Shown here in pieces: positions 11,057 through 22,828 of a DNA stretch of 64,000 nucleotides; the stretch's first letter is position 1; each line of letters begins with the position of its first letter. The stretch is from NCBI GenBank assembly GCA_029532625.1, contig JARFXM010000004.1, positions 3,534,001 through 3,598,000 on the forward strand, read 5' to 3'. The position numbers and the translations under genes are program-made. This DNA comes from Lomentospora prolificans. Taxonomy: Eukaryota > Ascomycota > Sordariomycetes > Microascales > Microascaceae. A model generated the notes under the pieces. That model worked only from the letters and a program-made list of their open reading frames with translations. It did no database searches and had not been told where the DNA came from.

Positions 11057-11509
11057 TTAGAGGCTCAGCTTATCGAGGCTGAACCCATCGTTGCTCCGTA
11101 CCCTCCTGACTACGCCGAGCTTGAAATACTTTTCCTCGCCAGTTGCTGTCCTGCCGCCGATGTACCATTTGTCGGCGCCAAGAACTTCCCTGAAGCCCTC
11201 GCTGCTGCTATCGCTACCGCGACGCCTGCCGCCGGATGGGGCAGGGATGGGGATGCCACCGCGGGGAGAGTGGAGGGGCAGTTGATTTACCACGCCGCCG
11301 GCAGAGTTGCGTGTCGACTGGTGGGTATGATTCGTCGACTGGGAAGAAGAGGCGATGGCTCGGGGGGCGGAGTTGGCGCTAGAAGCGGTGGAGGAGGTGG
11401 CAGGGTTGGAGCCGGACGGGGCGTGCTTGTTCGGTTGTTGGGTGTGTTGCTGTTGGCGGATGGCGGAGAAGAAGGTGGAGAGGAAGAAGGGCCGTTGCGA
11501 AGACGACAT
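11057..11509 (-). CDS. conserved fungal protein of unknown function
   Basis: Single exon of 150 residues from an ATG with a good context. The N-terminal two thirds are low-complexity Ser/Thr/Asn/Gln/Pro, probably disordered. The last ~45 residues are compact: GFREVLGADKWYIGG, RTATGEEKYFKLGVVRR, then VRSNDGFSLDKLSL. The shift from disorder to a well-formed tail suggests that the C terminus is the functional part. I believe this tail recurs in other filamentous ascomycetes but cannot name a domain. Another frame of the same strand is open for a long distance because of biased composition, but it reads as repetitive Pro/Ser and is probably a shadow. Confidence 0.6.
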   Translation of the reverse strand: MSSSQRPFFLSTFFSAIRQQQHTQQPNKHAPSGSNPATSSTASSANSAPRAIASSSQSTNHTHQSTRNSAGGVVNQLPLHSPRGGIPIPAPSGGRRRGSDSSSEGFREVLGADKWYIGGRTATGEEKYFKLGVVRRVRSNDGFSLDKLSL

Positions 11510-13935
11510 CTCGACGATTGGAACGGCGGGATGGGCGCTGGTCCGACCAGAGATAAGGCTCGGGCAAAGGGTTTGTTCGGTGGAAGAGCGGTCGCGATAC
11601 CGGTACCGATAAGCGGCGGATGCGACAACACCGGAAATTGGTCGATATGATGGAAGAGAGGAGAGGTGCAGAGGGCGGTCTCTCCGATGTTCTTAGAGCT
11701 AGGTCATATGTGATCGGCTTTGGGTGAGGGCGATGATGCGTCGGGAGAGAAAGGAGCAGGTATTCGGAGGGGCTCAGATATCCTCGGCTTGAGCAGAGTT
11801 TGCTGGCTGTCGATGCCGGTCGTGCTGCAAGGCAGTCGCCACACTGTCGCCGAGATGGGGGTCGTTGAGGTTTGGAAGCGAGGTCGTCTATCTTTGCGGT
11901 CCTCGGGGGTATGGGAATCTTTAAAGTATGACAAGGGTTTAAAGAGTCAAAGGAAAATACTTGGTTTCGAAAAGTGCAGCCTTTTTTGTAATTTTTTCGG
12001 TTTCGCTGACTGTCGAGCGAGCAGGTGGTGTTGGTGTGAGCGAAATTTCGCGAGTCACTGACGTATGGATGTTCTACATACTGCTTTGTACATGAAGTGG
12101 GATTCAAACTGTCGGGCCAAACAGCCAACAGGGTTCTGATACATACAATTGGAGCAACAAGGGAGGGGGAAGGAACCACCCTCCCCAGGCAAGAAGAAAA
12201 TGCTGTCCTCCAGTGAAAGGGTGGCGGCGGCCAAGGCGCACGTGTCGGCCAATGTCGGAAGGTAGCGCAGCGGTGGGTTCTGGGGCCCAGTGGGCATCAA
12301 TGTGAGTAATCATTGATGGCGGTGTTTTCATAGGCTAACTTTCCCTACGCCCGGAGACCGAGCCCACCTGCGGGCTTTAGCGGGGCCTCTTGCCCCTCCA
12401 GCCAGCGACCCTTCCGCAAGGTCCGAAGGTAGGTCGCTTGATTATGGGGAGATGCGAGTTCCGGGGGAAAGGGCCCTTTCCTGTAAACTACAGAAGAAAG
12501 TCGTCAAACCCCCGCCCCCCTTCCTTCTGTGGCTGCGAACTGGGAATATGCAAACATTCAGGGCGATCTCGGCTTTCCTTCCTCGTAATCATCGACACGT
12601 TTCTCCAGATCATGATCGAAGGAGGGTCGGCCTAGGCCGCATGGACCGAATACCCCGCAAAATCCGTCTTGGAACCAACCGATCCATGATCTGGAGCATG
12701 TCACGCTTCACTCGGGTGCTTCAGCTTCGGCGATAGGCCTAGTTCCTACTAGCAGCTAGGTCGATCCCGGATGGATGGGAGTTTGTTGGCTTTACGAATA
12801 GACTAGACTACTACATTAGTACATCACCCCAAAGGATGGTACTGGTAGGATGATCTTTGTAGGTCCCGAAAACTGGCGTGGAAGGTTGAGGGGCCTTCGA
12901 CTCGAAAATTCCCGAGACACAACTGGGGACCGACCCTTGGACTTGCAGACAATACATACATTGCAGCGAGACTTGATAGACTAGCGTCGAACACGCTGAC
13001 AGGTCTAGCACGTGGCAGCAAGTGCATCCATGTCTGTCCCCTCTCAATGTGCGCCATGGCATTATCCCACTCAATGTCAAACTGCCCTGGTGCTTTCCAC
13101 ACACTGTGAGGCTTCCACATTGAGGGTGTGGGGACCAGATTTATTACCTAATCAATGAGTGCCGGCTCTCTGTTCGCCAGCTGCACTGTCTGGAGACAAG
13201 AGGTCCTTCCAGTGCGCACCAGTCCCTGAAGCCTGCTTCTCAGAGGCGCTGACGAACCCGCCCAATAAATAGCCCGTTGAGGAACGAGAGCCCAAGCATC
13301 GCCTGGCTGGCTGGCTGGCGCTGTACCATGCCACATCTGCAAAACGTATCCCATATATCGGGTAACAATAATGCCGGATATCAAATAGATGAATCCATAG
13401 GGCGCAGGCTGCCTCAACTTTATCCATGTCTAACGATGACAATCGATCCGATAATAAGTCAGCAGCCAGCGTGGAGCTCAATGCATCTAGCTTGATTCAG
13501 CTTGAGCTTGGAAAGTTCCAGAAAGCTGGCCCGCTAAGATGGAACCCAACGATGCTGCTTGGATCACCCATTTCCTGAGCCCCAGCCTCCGAGTTCATTT
13601 GTTTGTGGTTTTGCGTCTGTCTTTAGAGATTATTTACTCTTAACTCTTTTTTATTTTATTTTGTTTTATTTTTTATTTCCTATTTTGGGCATTCACACCT
13701 TCTAGCGACTGCGCTCTTGTAAACGACGCGTCAAAGAGTGAGCCTCCTCGTTACACAGCCTTGGAGAACCCCTCCTCCCGTATCTGCTCCCAAAATCGAA
13801 GCCCTATCTTGACAAAGCCTCCATCAAAGCCAGCCTCCGTCACCGAGGGTTGAGCGAGCGTCAACCTTTAATATATTGGATTTCCATCTCCCGTTGACCC
13901 CTCTTCATTTTATTTTCATATCGTTATTTTCTAAA
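11510..13935. other. long intergenic region
   Basis: About 2.4 kb without a convincing gene. It contains the upstream region of the 150-residue protein, GC-rich sequence near 12330-12440, and a T-rich tract with repeated TTTTATTTTA around 13636-13680, about 250-300 bp before the CHIP-like start. Short open frames lack domains and splice logic. Confidence 0.45.
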
Positions 13936-15042
13936 ATGGCCTCAAGCGCCATCCAGCTCAAAGATCAAGGCAACCGGCATTTCCAGGCTGGAGAATATGT
14001 TGTCGCCGAGGGTCTTTACTCCAAAGCGTGTGCTCGCCCCGTCTCTTCCCTGAACCCCTCATCGAGAGCCTTGCCATGACTATGTCTCTACCATTCATCG
14101 CCGCTCTCGGCCCGTCACCCAAACCGGCTGCTCGTTTCCTACGAAATGCGCGTTTAAGCTGTTATTCACATTTAGCCCCTTTGGTTTCCTTTAAGCTGAC
14201 TCGCAATGTTCATAGTATTATTCAGGATCCCTCAAATCCCGCCTTGTATACAAATAGAGCTCTAACTCGATTAAAGCTGGAGCTGTGGGAGTCGGTCATT
14301 GATGACTGCCAGAGATGCCTCGAGCTCAAGCCCGAGAATATGAAGGCATTTTATTACTTGTCCCAAGCCCAACTCGCCATGAAAGACTACGACGCCGCCT
14401 TGGAAAATGGCCTGAAGGCCCATGAGATTTGCGCCAGAACCTCGGACAAATCTCTCTCTGCCGTGACCAATTTAATCCTTAATTGCAAAAAGGAGCGCTG
14501 GGAAGCCTTAGAAAGACGCCGTATTCGACAAGGGACAGAGTTGGAAAACGAGATGTTGGGTCTACTCGAGCGCGAGAGGGAGAAAGCATTGTCAGAGGCC
14601 GTAGACGACTTTGAGCGACGCGATATCGCCGCGGAATGGGACGAGAAGATTACCGAACTAAAACGGACATTTGAGGCGGCGCGTGCTGCGGATTCAAAGC
14701 GCAGAGCAGTGCCCGACTGGGCCATAGATGACATTACGTTTGGCATCATGGTCGACCCTGTAATTGTGAGTGATTTCTGGCATTCCACCCATCCACTTTC
14801 CCTATACCCACATTGCGCAGCGTCCGACCTCTTTTCCAAGATGGGACCCATGCTAACCGCAATCACAGACGAAAACTGGCAAGTCATATGAGAGGGCTTC
14901 TATTATGGAGCATCTCCGGCGACATCAGACCGATCCCCTCACTCGTGACCCTCTTTTACCGTCAGATCTACGCCCTAATCTGGCACTTAAACAAGCCTGC
15001 GAAGAGTTCCTGGACGAGAACGGCTGGGCAGTAGACTGGTAG
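13936..15042 (+). CDS. CHIP-like TPR and U-box E3 ubiquitin ligase
   Basis: Three exons, 13936-14027, 14216-14765 and 14869-15042; the phases close to 271 residues. Exons 1-2 encode three TPR units (IQLKDQGNRHFQAGEY, NPALYTNRALTRLKLE, KAFYYLSQAQLAMKDYDAAL) that in animal CHIP/STUB1 hold the EEVD tails of Hsp70 and Hsp90. A charged helical hairpin follows (~residues 130-190). The C terminus is a U-box: FGIMVDPVI, TKTGKSYERASIMEHLRR, DPLTRDPL, and NLALKQACEEFL.ENGW. The U-box recruits E2 enzymes, so the product should ubiquitinate chaperone-bound misfolded clients. Intron 1 has an unusual donor (gtgtgc) but a good branch site (ctgac) before its acceptor. It is convergent with the next gene. Confidence 0.9.
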
Positions 15043-15437
15043 CACGCTCTACCTATTAACATTTTTCTAGATCCTTCGCCGTCTAATCGCAGAACGGCTC
15101 TCACTGACGAGCTTGGTAGGACGATGGTGGTAAGCGGCCTATACTATATCTCCATCACACGACTTGCATCTTGTGACTATACCCATCCTCTCTCATTAGC
15201 GCTCATCCGTTTGACATGTAGAGACGAGTCTACTTCACTGCATCTTCAATTGCGGGTATCGGCGTTATCGGAACTTCAGAAAGATACTAGCAAAATAAAC
15301 GAAATGGTTAAAATTGAGACTATGGATATCATCGCGGCCCGATCAGTGTGTTGTGGTTGATACGAGCTCCTTGGAAGCCTCCATTATCGCTGAGGAAAGC
15401 TCCCGGCGCAAGCCCCTGTCGTCCACTTTTCCCAAAA
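15043..15437. other. convergent intergenic region
   Basis: This is 3' flanking sequence between two convergent genes. No gene is seen. Confidence 0.5.
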
Positions 15438-17087
15438 TCACGCCGAAGTCCTGGGCATTTGCTTCTTCTTCCCAAATATACTGCCCATCCTTCTTAGGAC
15501 GCCCTCCTTCTTCGGTTTTGGACTTGTTGGAGGTGGAGGGAGGTTAATAACCGGTTCTTCCGCCTCTGAGGACCGTTCCGACACAAAGGCGGAGGGCCAT
15601 TCACCGCTACTTCTTGTGGCCTGGCGACTTTGACCGGGGCGAGTAGACAAGCGGCTCTCTGGAACAGGGTCCGTCGGGCTATTAACAGTGCTGCTAAATT
15701 TGCTGTCCATGGCCGAATGTCGCTTGCAAGGCTTAGATCCACGGCAGTCCGCAGCGTCGCGTACCTCGAGCCCCTTGCTGCCTAGGACCTCGCGTAAAAT
15801 CGCCTCGAATAACTCTTCAACGTTGTCCCCCGTTTTTGCACTCGTTTCGAAGAACGGTATGCGTATTTGCAGCTGTCTTGCAAGCGCTTCTCCCTCGGCA
15901 GTTTGGACCTCCCTTCGGACTGACGCCGAGGAGTGGTTCTCAACTTGCGTTGTTTCATCCACGTTACCCAAGGGTGATGTTTCCTGGTTCGCTGACCCTG
16001 CCTTGAGCCACATATCTGCAAGCTCCCGTTCGGACGCTCGCCGCGACATTCGCGGAGTCGAACTCTTCCGGCTGAGTCGTACACTTTGAGAAGACTGCCG
16101 TCTGAGTAATTTGCTTGGGGAGCGAGTGATGGACGTTTCCATGGACATGGCGGAGCGCCTGCCGTCGGCCACAAACTCGCGCATGCTCATGCTCAGAGAG
16201 CTAGGGGATCGCACGGGGTCAACCTGGGCTGGCGAAGCTAAGCTCGACGCTTCGTGCTCGCTTGTTTGCATGTCCGGCTTCTTCTCTCCGCTTCTGCTCA
16301 GGCTGAGGTCCAAGGGGGGCCGAGCCGAGTCTAAATCGGCCTTATTTCCCGCCAGAGCGATGATTGGTTCATCCTTTTGAGACGGGGTTTGAGACTTCCT
16401 GCCTGTCCCCCTGCCGTTCGAGCGGCCCATTAGGGAAACTTCGCCGTGAAGGATCGGGAGGATGTCGAAAGTTTCGCGGCTGCCGACGTCGTATACTAGG
16501 AGCACTGCATCATAATCTCCCATGCTCAGCACGTTCGCCCTCTCCTTCGCTAGTTGAAGCGTGGGGTAGTTGATAACCTCCACCATGAATGTGTTGGCTG
16601 CTCTGACACACTCGGCGCAAGTTTTCGTGTTCTCTCTCGACTCTGACCTCGGAGATGAAGCCGCCCCGACAGGGCCTGGTACCGTGACGACACCGGGGAT
16701 GGATTCGCCCGAGTATACTGACGAACCTGTGCTGGGATGTTGGGTGTCGGCGCCGTTGAAACCATTCTGATCAAACGATATTTCTAGGGACAAGTCTAGT
16801 GGCGGAGTGGATGGGATGGATGGGGTTGGCGGCTGCGATCCCTTTGGAGTGAGAGTAAACAAGCGTAGGCTGCTGAGCGTCAAGGCCGGATTGTAGGGTG
16901 GAGGGAAAGTCGTGGTAGTGAACTATGGTCACTGATCGTTAGCGAACATCACTTTTCTGGAGTGAACGATCAACGTGATGCGAGACCAGCTCTTAGAAGC
17001 ACTTACCCTCGATTCTAGGCAGTTTTTGCCCACACCCGGCGCTCCTAGAAGGAGGATGCGGGCCCTACGATTCTCTTCACGGCCCAT
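15438..17087 (-). CDS. degenerate Ras-like small GTPase with long insertions
   Basis: Two exons, 17007-17087 and 15438-16922, giving 521 residues. Exon 1 carries the P-loop: ILLLGAPGVGKNCLESR. The usual Ser/Thr after GK is Asn here. The central strand DYDAVLLVYDV and the following RETFDIL helix are Ras-like, as are G4 (GNKAD) and G5 (ETSAKTGDNVEELFEAIL). The G3 motif DTAG is absent; the corresponding place reads INYPTLQLAKERANV. A Ser-rich insertion of ~130 residues separates G4 from G5, and a ~110-residue basic tail replaces a CAAX box (RRMGSIFGKKKQM). I read it as a Ras-superfamily member that probably binds nucleotide poorly or in an altered way. Membrane attachment by prenylation is not expected. 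Confidence 0.8.
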
Positions 17088-20000
17088 TTTGAATTCTCCT
17101 CAAGCAAAAGGACGGAGAGTTGGTTGTCGTTTGTAGCCGATATTTCGGCGTTGACTGCGGCTGAGCACCGTGAGTTCAAGGACTGCAAAGCGTTTGTGAG
17201 GCAATGGTTCCCCCCCCGAGCTTCCGGATTTTGCTGTTAGGACAGAACGGGATATACAGGCGACGAGGGCATAGGCATTCGCGAGTCTCCTCGAGTGGAA
17301 TAGCAGGAGCGAGTTCAACAAATTTAAGTGAGCATCACATTCAGGGAAGCAACAAGGTCGAATGAATGAAGACAACGAGAAAGGATCAAGCTCGAGGAAG
17401 GAGGGGCCCTCTTGGCTTTTCACAAGGCGACTAGCTCCCTGTTCCTGCGTCTGGAGGGGGCGTGGTTATCCGATGCGTGTTGCGTGGCTCTTCTCGGGGG
17501 GGGGGGGAAGGGGAATACAAGGAATGCGCTCATAGGGGAGAGGATTGAGATGGATCATCGAATCAGCATCATAAATGTCAGGTCGGCCCAGGAACTTTTC
17601 CTTTTCCAAGTCTTTTTACCTCTGCTAGCGTTGTTCTCAATTTTTCTTCTCCATTCTTTTGGGATTTTTCGTCGCCATCGAGTTCGGTTCATGCGAGTGG
17701 CGTTTGGGTGCGGCGACGAATGGAGCAGGCGATCGGCGGCCGGCGAACGTTTGCCAGTTCGCAGTTTATAGCGACACGCCCATCCATTTGCCCTCGGGTA
17801 GCAGAATTCTCTCTTTTCCTTTTTTTTTTTTTTCAATTTTTTCCTTCTCAGTCACATGGCCCAATGAGACGAGGCCTTTTCAATTAAACACTGGCACCCT
17901 GTCCTGGGCTGAGTCTGGTGCGTATGGTGCCAACAATATCCTGGGAGAGCAGCTGGGCGCTGGGAGGAAGGTCATCACCACAAAGTGAAACGTGGGTTAA
18001 CACTTGCTACATACATCCTTATTCGAGATTCCATGGTACGATATTCCATCTATGGAGAAAGGTTGGGGGCTACCTATTCTCGGTGCCGTTCGGTGTTGGG
18101 CAGCGGCATTGATGTTAATGGACGGGAGGTGTATAGCCTGAAGCGGATAGATAGATTCGCAAGCATTTATTTGCCTATCTATGATATTTTGTTAGGAGAT
18201 TTTGTAGTGATGCGCCTATATATCTCGATGCTTGAACTTTGTTGGCAGGTGTGTATCATTGGGTCTTTTACTGGAAACAGCCTAACCTTGATTCTAGTCA
18301 TCACGCTCATCTGTGTGAGGCGGAGGCTAGAGTGAAATCTCGTATTCTGGCCTTACTTATTCTACTATTAGGTTCCGGTATCCATTGATCGTCTTTATTT
18401 CTCGTTACAGACGAATTCTCCTCTCGCACGGATAGAGCGAATGTAGTCACCCCCTCCGTTCGTTCTAGCTTCGAATAGATGGAAGGGTGACTGTCCAAAC
18501 CCGGGAGAGACCTCTGGGGTGATATACAGATGGCCAGATGATTCAAAACCCCAGATATCCGAGCCGCAGGGAACGGCAGAGGGGCCCAATGTTTGGAAAC
18601 CTGGGGTACGGCACTGCCTGCACAGGCGGGGGGAGACGCGGCGAGATGGGTGCACGAGGACAAGCCGACGCGGCGCAAAGGAAATGTGCGGAGGAAATGC
18701 CACTTACAACACACTAAGAGGCCGATTCGGTTTGCCATCCATCGTACGACTATATATATATATATATATATTCTATGAGAGATTGTTCCGTCGCATCTGT
18801 GGTGGTGAGGACGTGAGGGGGGGGGGCTGTTGTTGGAAGTGGTGGTGGAGAAGGGGTGCGATGCCGAAAGCTTGATCAAATTGATTGCTTTCTAGATATT
18901 TGCTGGTATGTTACCGAGGAAATAGCAACCCGCTTTGTGTGCGACGACGGAATAATCTCAGTTGGAACGCATCATCTGCTCATCAATTCAATGACTTGTG
19001 GTGCAGCATCGGTGGATCCTGTGACTTATGGTTCTGTTTTCTTTTTGGGATATACCTTGATCCACGCTTCTCTACCCGTTGGGATGTGGGATTTTGAATG
19101 TCTTCTAATAATACTCGCCTCGCCACGCTGGCCACGCCGTCTATCGGGAGCCATTGTCATCCGACGGCACACAACATAGGTGTGTGTGACTGAGATAGGA
19201 AAGCGGATCAGAGCGCGCCGCCGTTTGGCCGACGAGCTGGTTGATGATTCGGTGTAGCTTCATGGTAATAATTTTTTTTTTTCGGCGTATCCGTGGCCAG
19301 CCTCACAACAGCCTAACAGCCTGAAAGCACGGGGATACGAGAAGAGTTTAGGAGCGACAGACGCCACGCCCGACACACCTTGAGAGACACATCGCCAACC
19401 AGCCAGCAAGGGCTCTGGCTGTTGTAGGCTCGGATTCAGTGAGCGAGCACTGGCTGGGCTCATGGTGCGGCTGGCGTGCGAGCGGTGAGAAAAGGGCGTT
19501 CTCATGGTAGGTCTACGCACCATGCATCACATTCAGTTGCTCCGAAGAACCCCGAACAAGGTCCGCTCCGTCAAGCGCCGTGCTAGGAGTTCGCGCCGAG
19601 TCTGGAATCCGAGGAGGGCAATTGGGAAGTAGACCTGAGCCAAAAATAGTGATGAAACCAATCCTTTCACGCTGGCGTTCTGAGTGCCATCTTGGCGCAA
19701 ATGGAATTACCGAATGATGCAGGACTGGGAAACTAGAATGATGGTGATGGACGGAAAATGGGATAAGAAATGGGTTGCATTTAACCTTGAAAGGCTCCCG
19801 GTCAGGAACAAAACCATTCGTCTACGGAGGGCTTTGCACCAGGCCGCAGGGGCCAAGCTGCCAGCTAATGGAATGAAACTGAGCTTCGACAAGCTCTATG
19901 CACCCATGGGCCAACGTTGCCGAGTTCGGGTTCGTCAGCAAGCCCAGAGCCAGCATTCGAGCCGTTCAGGACACGGCGGGCCAGCCTCGCCTGAGCAAGG

Positions 20001-20780
20001 GGGTCTTTTTCCTTGCACTGACTATTATTCCGTCCGCTGGCGGCGTTCGTCATTGATGGTTTCCGTTTGAGCCAGCCAGGTTCCGTGCATGCTTTTCGGC
20101 TGCGGCGAGCATTGCCAGGCAAGGATGCCGCAGATTAGCTACAGGCTGGATTCATTGATGTCACTGACCCGAGCCGCGGTTCATTCGGGCCAACCAGATT
20201 CTCTCACGGAGCCGCCCTCGCGCGACTGTCCCCGGCCAGAATCCAAGGCGATTTCCGTCCCCATAAGCTTAGAGTCCTCGGATATGACCTTGACCAAGCA
20301 TAAACATGCAATTCGGCAACGAAATCTCGGTGCAGAAAGGCCATAGCTGCTTAGTCATGAGGGTTATGTCTCAATTTCCGCTTCCACACTTTCCCTGAAT
20401 AAACCCGTGTTCGTGGGCGGGCGCTAATATCACGGCCAAAAACAACAGGCCATGGTCTTTCAACATGATTCATTGATTTCGATCCAGGAAAATGGAGTCT
20501 GTTTTTATTGAAAAGCCGTCGAGGCCCGTCACCAAATCTGTCCGGCTTGAAGGCCACTAATGCCACTGAACCTTTCGGGATCGAACTTGGTACTATTTCC
20601 AACGCCAGCTCGTTCGTGCCGGGCCACGCGACACCCTCCCCCAAGTGCTCTCCAGTGCCTGCCTGACCTTTGGTAGCTCCTGTCGTCACTCCCCATCACC
20701 CATCTCCAGGTTCACGGCCACTACCAGATTATCTGGAAAATCCGTGACGGCAGCCCGGCCATCACCTCAGTGAAACCATC
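17088..20780. other. long gene-poor interval with simple repeats
   Basis: About 3.7 kb in which I find no supportable gene. It contains a G12 run at 17496-17507, a T-rich run near 17820-17835, a (TA) tract at 18750-18771 and a G-run near 18818. The part nearest 17088 is the promoter and leader of the GTPase gene; the part before 20781 is the promoter of the amidohydrolase gene. The longest open frames here have no signal, domain or plausible splicing. Confidence 0.45.
18750..18771. repeat. (TA)n microsatellite
   Basis: An uninterrupted alternating TA tract of about 22 bp lies in the gene-poor interval. Confidence 0.95.
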
Positions 20781-21953
20781 ATGTTGGTCCTCCATCATCC
20801 CGCCACTCTCGATCATTGCACCATCGAGATACTCAATGGCAAGGTTATTCCGGCTTATGAGTGCCCAGAGAGAATTTCCACCATCCTTGATTTTCTGAGG
20901 AAGGAGGGACGCCATGAACTTCACGATATCAGCAATCAAGATCACAGAACCGAGCCCCGGGACGATGCAGGCTCTGAGCTGAATGGCACAGCCGCGCTCA
21001 CGGATCGATTGATCGCAGAGACTCACGACCCTGGATATGTAAAGTACCTTAGGACCGTTCACAGCGACTGGGTTAGGCTAGGAGTAATTAAAGAAGAGGA
21101 GAGCCTGCTCCCGGAATGTTTCCGCGTGCCTTCCGTTGCCAACACCTCCACCAACCGAGGTCCTCCGAGAGATGTGCTGGCGCTCCCAGGCTTTTACTCG
21201 TTCGATCTAAGCTCTGGAATTTCCAAAGGAAGCTGGAGTTCTATCCTTGCGTCCGCTGAGCTTGCCGTGGAAGCCGCAAGGGCGTGCGTTCGCGGCCCGG
21301 CACCCTCGTCTTCGGCTCTCCAGAAAGACGTCATGGCCCTTTGCCGGCCTCCGGGACACCACTGCACCACTAAAATGGCTGGCGGCTACTGCTATTTGAA
21401 CATAGCTGTGATTGCTACTCATGCGCTACGCTATTTTCACGCCATGTCCGGGAACGGCCAGGCTGGTCTCCCCAAGATCGCTATCCTCGACCTGGACTTT
21501 CACCACGGCAACGGGACCCAGGACTACTTCTACCGCGACCCTTCAGTTGTTTACGTTAGCATCCATGGGAAGGATGAGTACCCGTATTACACCGGTTTTG
21601 GGGACGAGACGGGAGAAGGTGCCGGAGAAGGTGCAAACTGGAACTTTCCCTTGATGGTTCATTCCTCAGCAAAGCAATACACAAACATTGTGAAGCAGGC
21701 GATGGGGATTATAGAAAAGGCGAAGCCAACCTATCTTGTTGTGAGCCTGGGATTTGACACGTATCGTATGGACCCTCTTGGATCTTTTGCCATCGATACG
21801 GAGGATTACGAAACAATCGCTAGATTGGTTAGCGAGGCCCCGTGCCTGGACGGGGTTCCGACGGTTATACTACTAGAAGGTGGTTATGTTCTTGAGGCTC
21901 TGGGTCCGAATCTGTCTTCATTTCTCAGGGGATGGGAATCCGGCCGGGTTTGA
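20781..21953 (+). CDS. HDAC-superfamily amidohydrolase (acetylpolyamine amidohydrolase-like)
   Basis: Intronless, 390 residues. The arginase/deacetylase fold motifs are in order: RPPGHHC (the two catalytic histidines), GGYCYLN, LDLDFHHGNGTQD (zinc ligands Asp and His), SLGFDTYRMDPLG (zinc ligand Asp) and LLEGGYVLEALG (catalytic Tyr). The active site therefore looks complete. The YECPERISTILDFL start and the FHHGNGTQDYFY wording are closer to acetylpolyamine amidohydrolases and class II deacetylases than to Rpd3-type histone deacetylases. It should hydrolyse an acetyl-amide of a small molecule or protein with Zn2+. It may belong to the following metabolic group, but it could equally be independent. 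The stop codon is only 116 bp from that of the convergent methyltransferase. Confidence 0.88.
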   Translation: MLVLHHPATLDHCTIEILNGKVIPAYECPERISTILDFLRKEGRHELHDISNQDHRTEPRDDAGSELNGTAALTDRLIAETHDPGYVKYLRTVHSDWVRLGVIKEEESLLPECFRVPSVANTSTNRGPPRDVLALPGFYSFDLSSGISKGSWSSILASAELAVEAARACVRGPAPSSSALQKDVMALCRPPGHHCTTKMAGGYCYLNIAVIATHALRYFHAMSGNGQAGLPKIAILDLDFHHGNGTQDYFYRDPSVVYVSIHGKDEYPYYTGFGDETGEGAGEGANWNFPLMVHSSAKQYTNIVKQAMGIIEKAKPTYLVVSLGFDTYRMDPLGSFAIDTEDYETIARLVSEAPCLDGVPTVILLEGGYVLEALGPNLSSFLRGWESGRV

Positions 21954-22069
21954 TAATAACGGATGTGAGGCGGGAGCAACCACTGTCCGTACAATCCATT
22001 TCCCCCTTGGCGTTTGTGACAAAAGCGTAGTCCACTGAGCTGAGCTGATGCAACTACTCTAATCCATAT

Positions 22070-22828
22070 CTATGCTCGCCTCCCGGTGAATAGAACCATA
22101 TGCTTATTTACATGGAATCTGCCCTTCTCCGCGATTGTACTCTCAATTATTCTCCTAGCCTTTGCCTCTTGGTCTCCGCCCAGTGGCTCGTCGCCAATGC
22201 TGTTTATGTACGCCAGAACAGGCTCGTACTTTGGAACCTCGAAAGCTCCAGGGCATCTCTCGTATTTGACATCTTCAAAGTACTTCTCAAGATACCCAAC
22301 AGCTGTTTCAGCAACTATCTTTGCCCGATCGCGGATGACGCTTGGTCTTCCAACCTCGGCCCCAACATTCAAAAGCTCCTCGAGATGATCCATTCCGTTG
22401 AGCGCAATGTGAACTTTACCACCGGGCCGTAGGACTCTCGCAAATTCCTTCAAGGCGGCATCAGGGTCATCGACGTGATAAAGCATATGGTTGGCAATCA
22501 CCGAATCGAAGCTCCGGTCCTCAAAGGGAAGCCGGGTCGCGTCGCACTGCCGTACGGTTGCGCCTGGGATCTCGCGCAACCTCTCACACATCGCGGCGGA
22601 GAAATCGGTCAGGACCAGGCGGGCGTTTGCGTGCTCGGTTTGACGCCATAGCTCGCCCGTCCCGGCGCCGACCTCTAGCACGTCGCCATCCTTGATGATG
22701 CGGTCTCCTGCCCAAGAGAACCAGCTTTGGCTTGAAGTGTTCCAGGCGTGGATTGCGAGCCGTTGGGCTAGTTTATCGCTTGTGTTGGCGTATTGACTGA
22801 CCGCGATGGTTGAAGGCTCCATGGCCAT
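22070..22828 (-). CDS. class I SAM-dependent methyltransferase
   Basis: 252 residues from the ATG at 22828. The frame stays open further upstream, but there it only begins with TTG and has no ATG. Motif I VLEVGAGTGELW binds SAM; LVLTDFSAAMCERLRE follows, then ATRLPFEDRSFDSVIANHMLYHVDDP and the post-motif VLRPGGKVHIALNG. This is a Methyltransf_11 fold like small-molecule C/N/O-methyltransferases such as the UbiE/sterol type. The substrate cannot be read from sequence. The position between an amidohydrolase and a peptide-transporter gene makes a tailoring role in the local pathway possible (inference). Confidence 0.85.
   Translation of the reverse strand: MAMEPSTIAVSQYANTSDKLAQRLAIHAWNTSSQSWFSWAGDRIIKDGDVLEVGAGTGELWRQTEHANARLVLTDFSAAMCERLREIPGATVRQCDATRLPFEDRSFDSVIANHMLYHVDDPDAALKEFARVLRPGGKVHIALNGMDHLEELLNVGAEVGRPSVIRDRAKIVAETAVGYLEKYFEDVKYERCPGAFEVPKYEPVLAYINSIGDEPLGGDQEAKARRIIESTIAEKGRFHVNKHMVLFTGRRA

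Noticed and set aside
11287..12179. Overlapping Pro/Ser-rich minus-strand frames upstream of the 150-residue protein
   Set aside because: Biased composition keeps several frames open; the real gene is the frame with the structured C terminus.
18307..18879. 190-residue open frame on the minus strand
   Set aside because: It runs through a TA microsatellite, has no domain, and its composition reads like random sequence.
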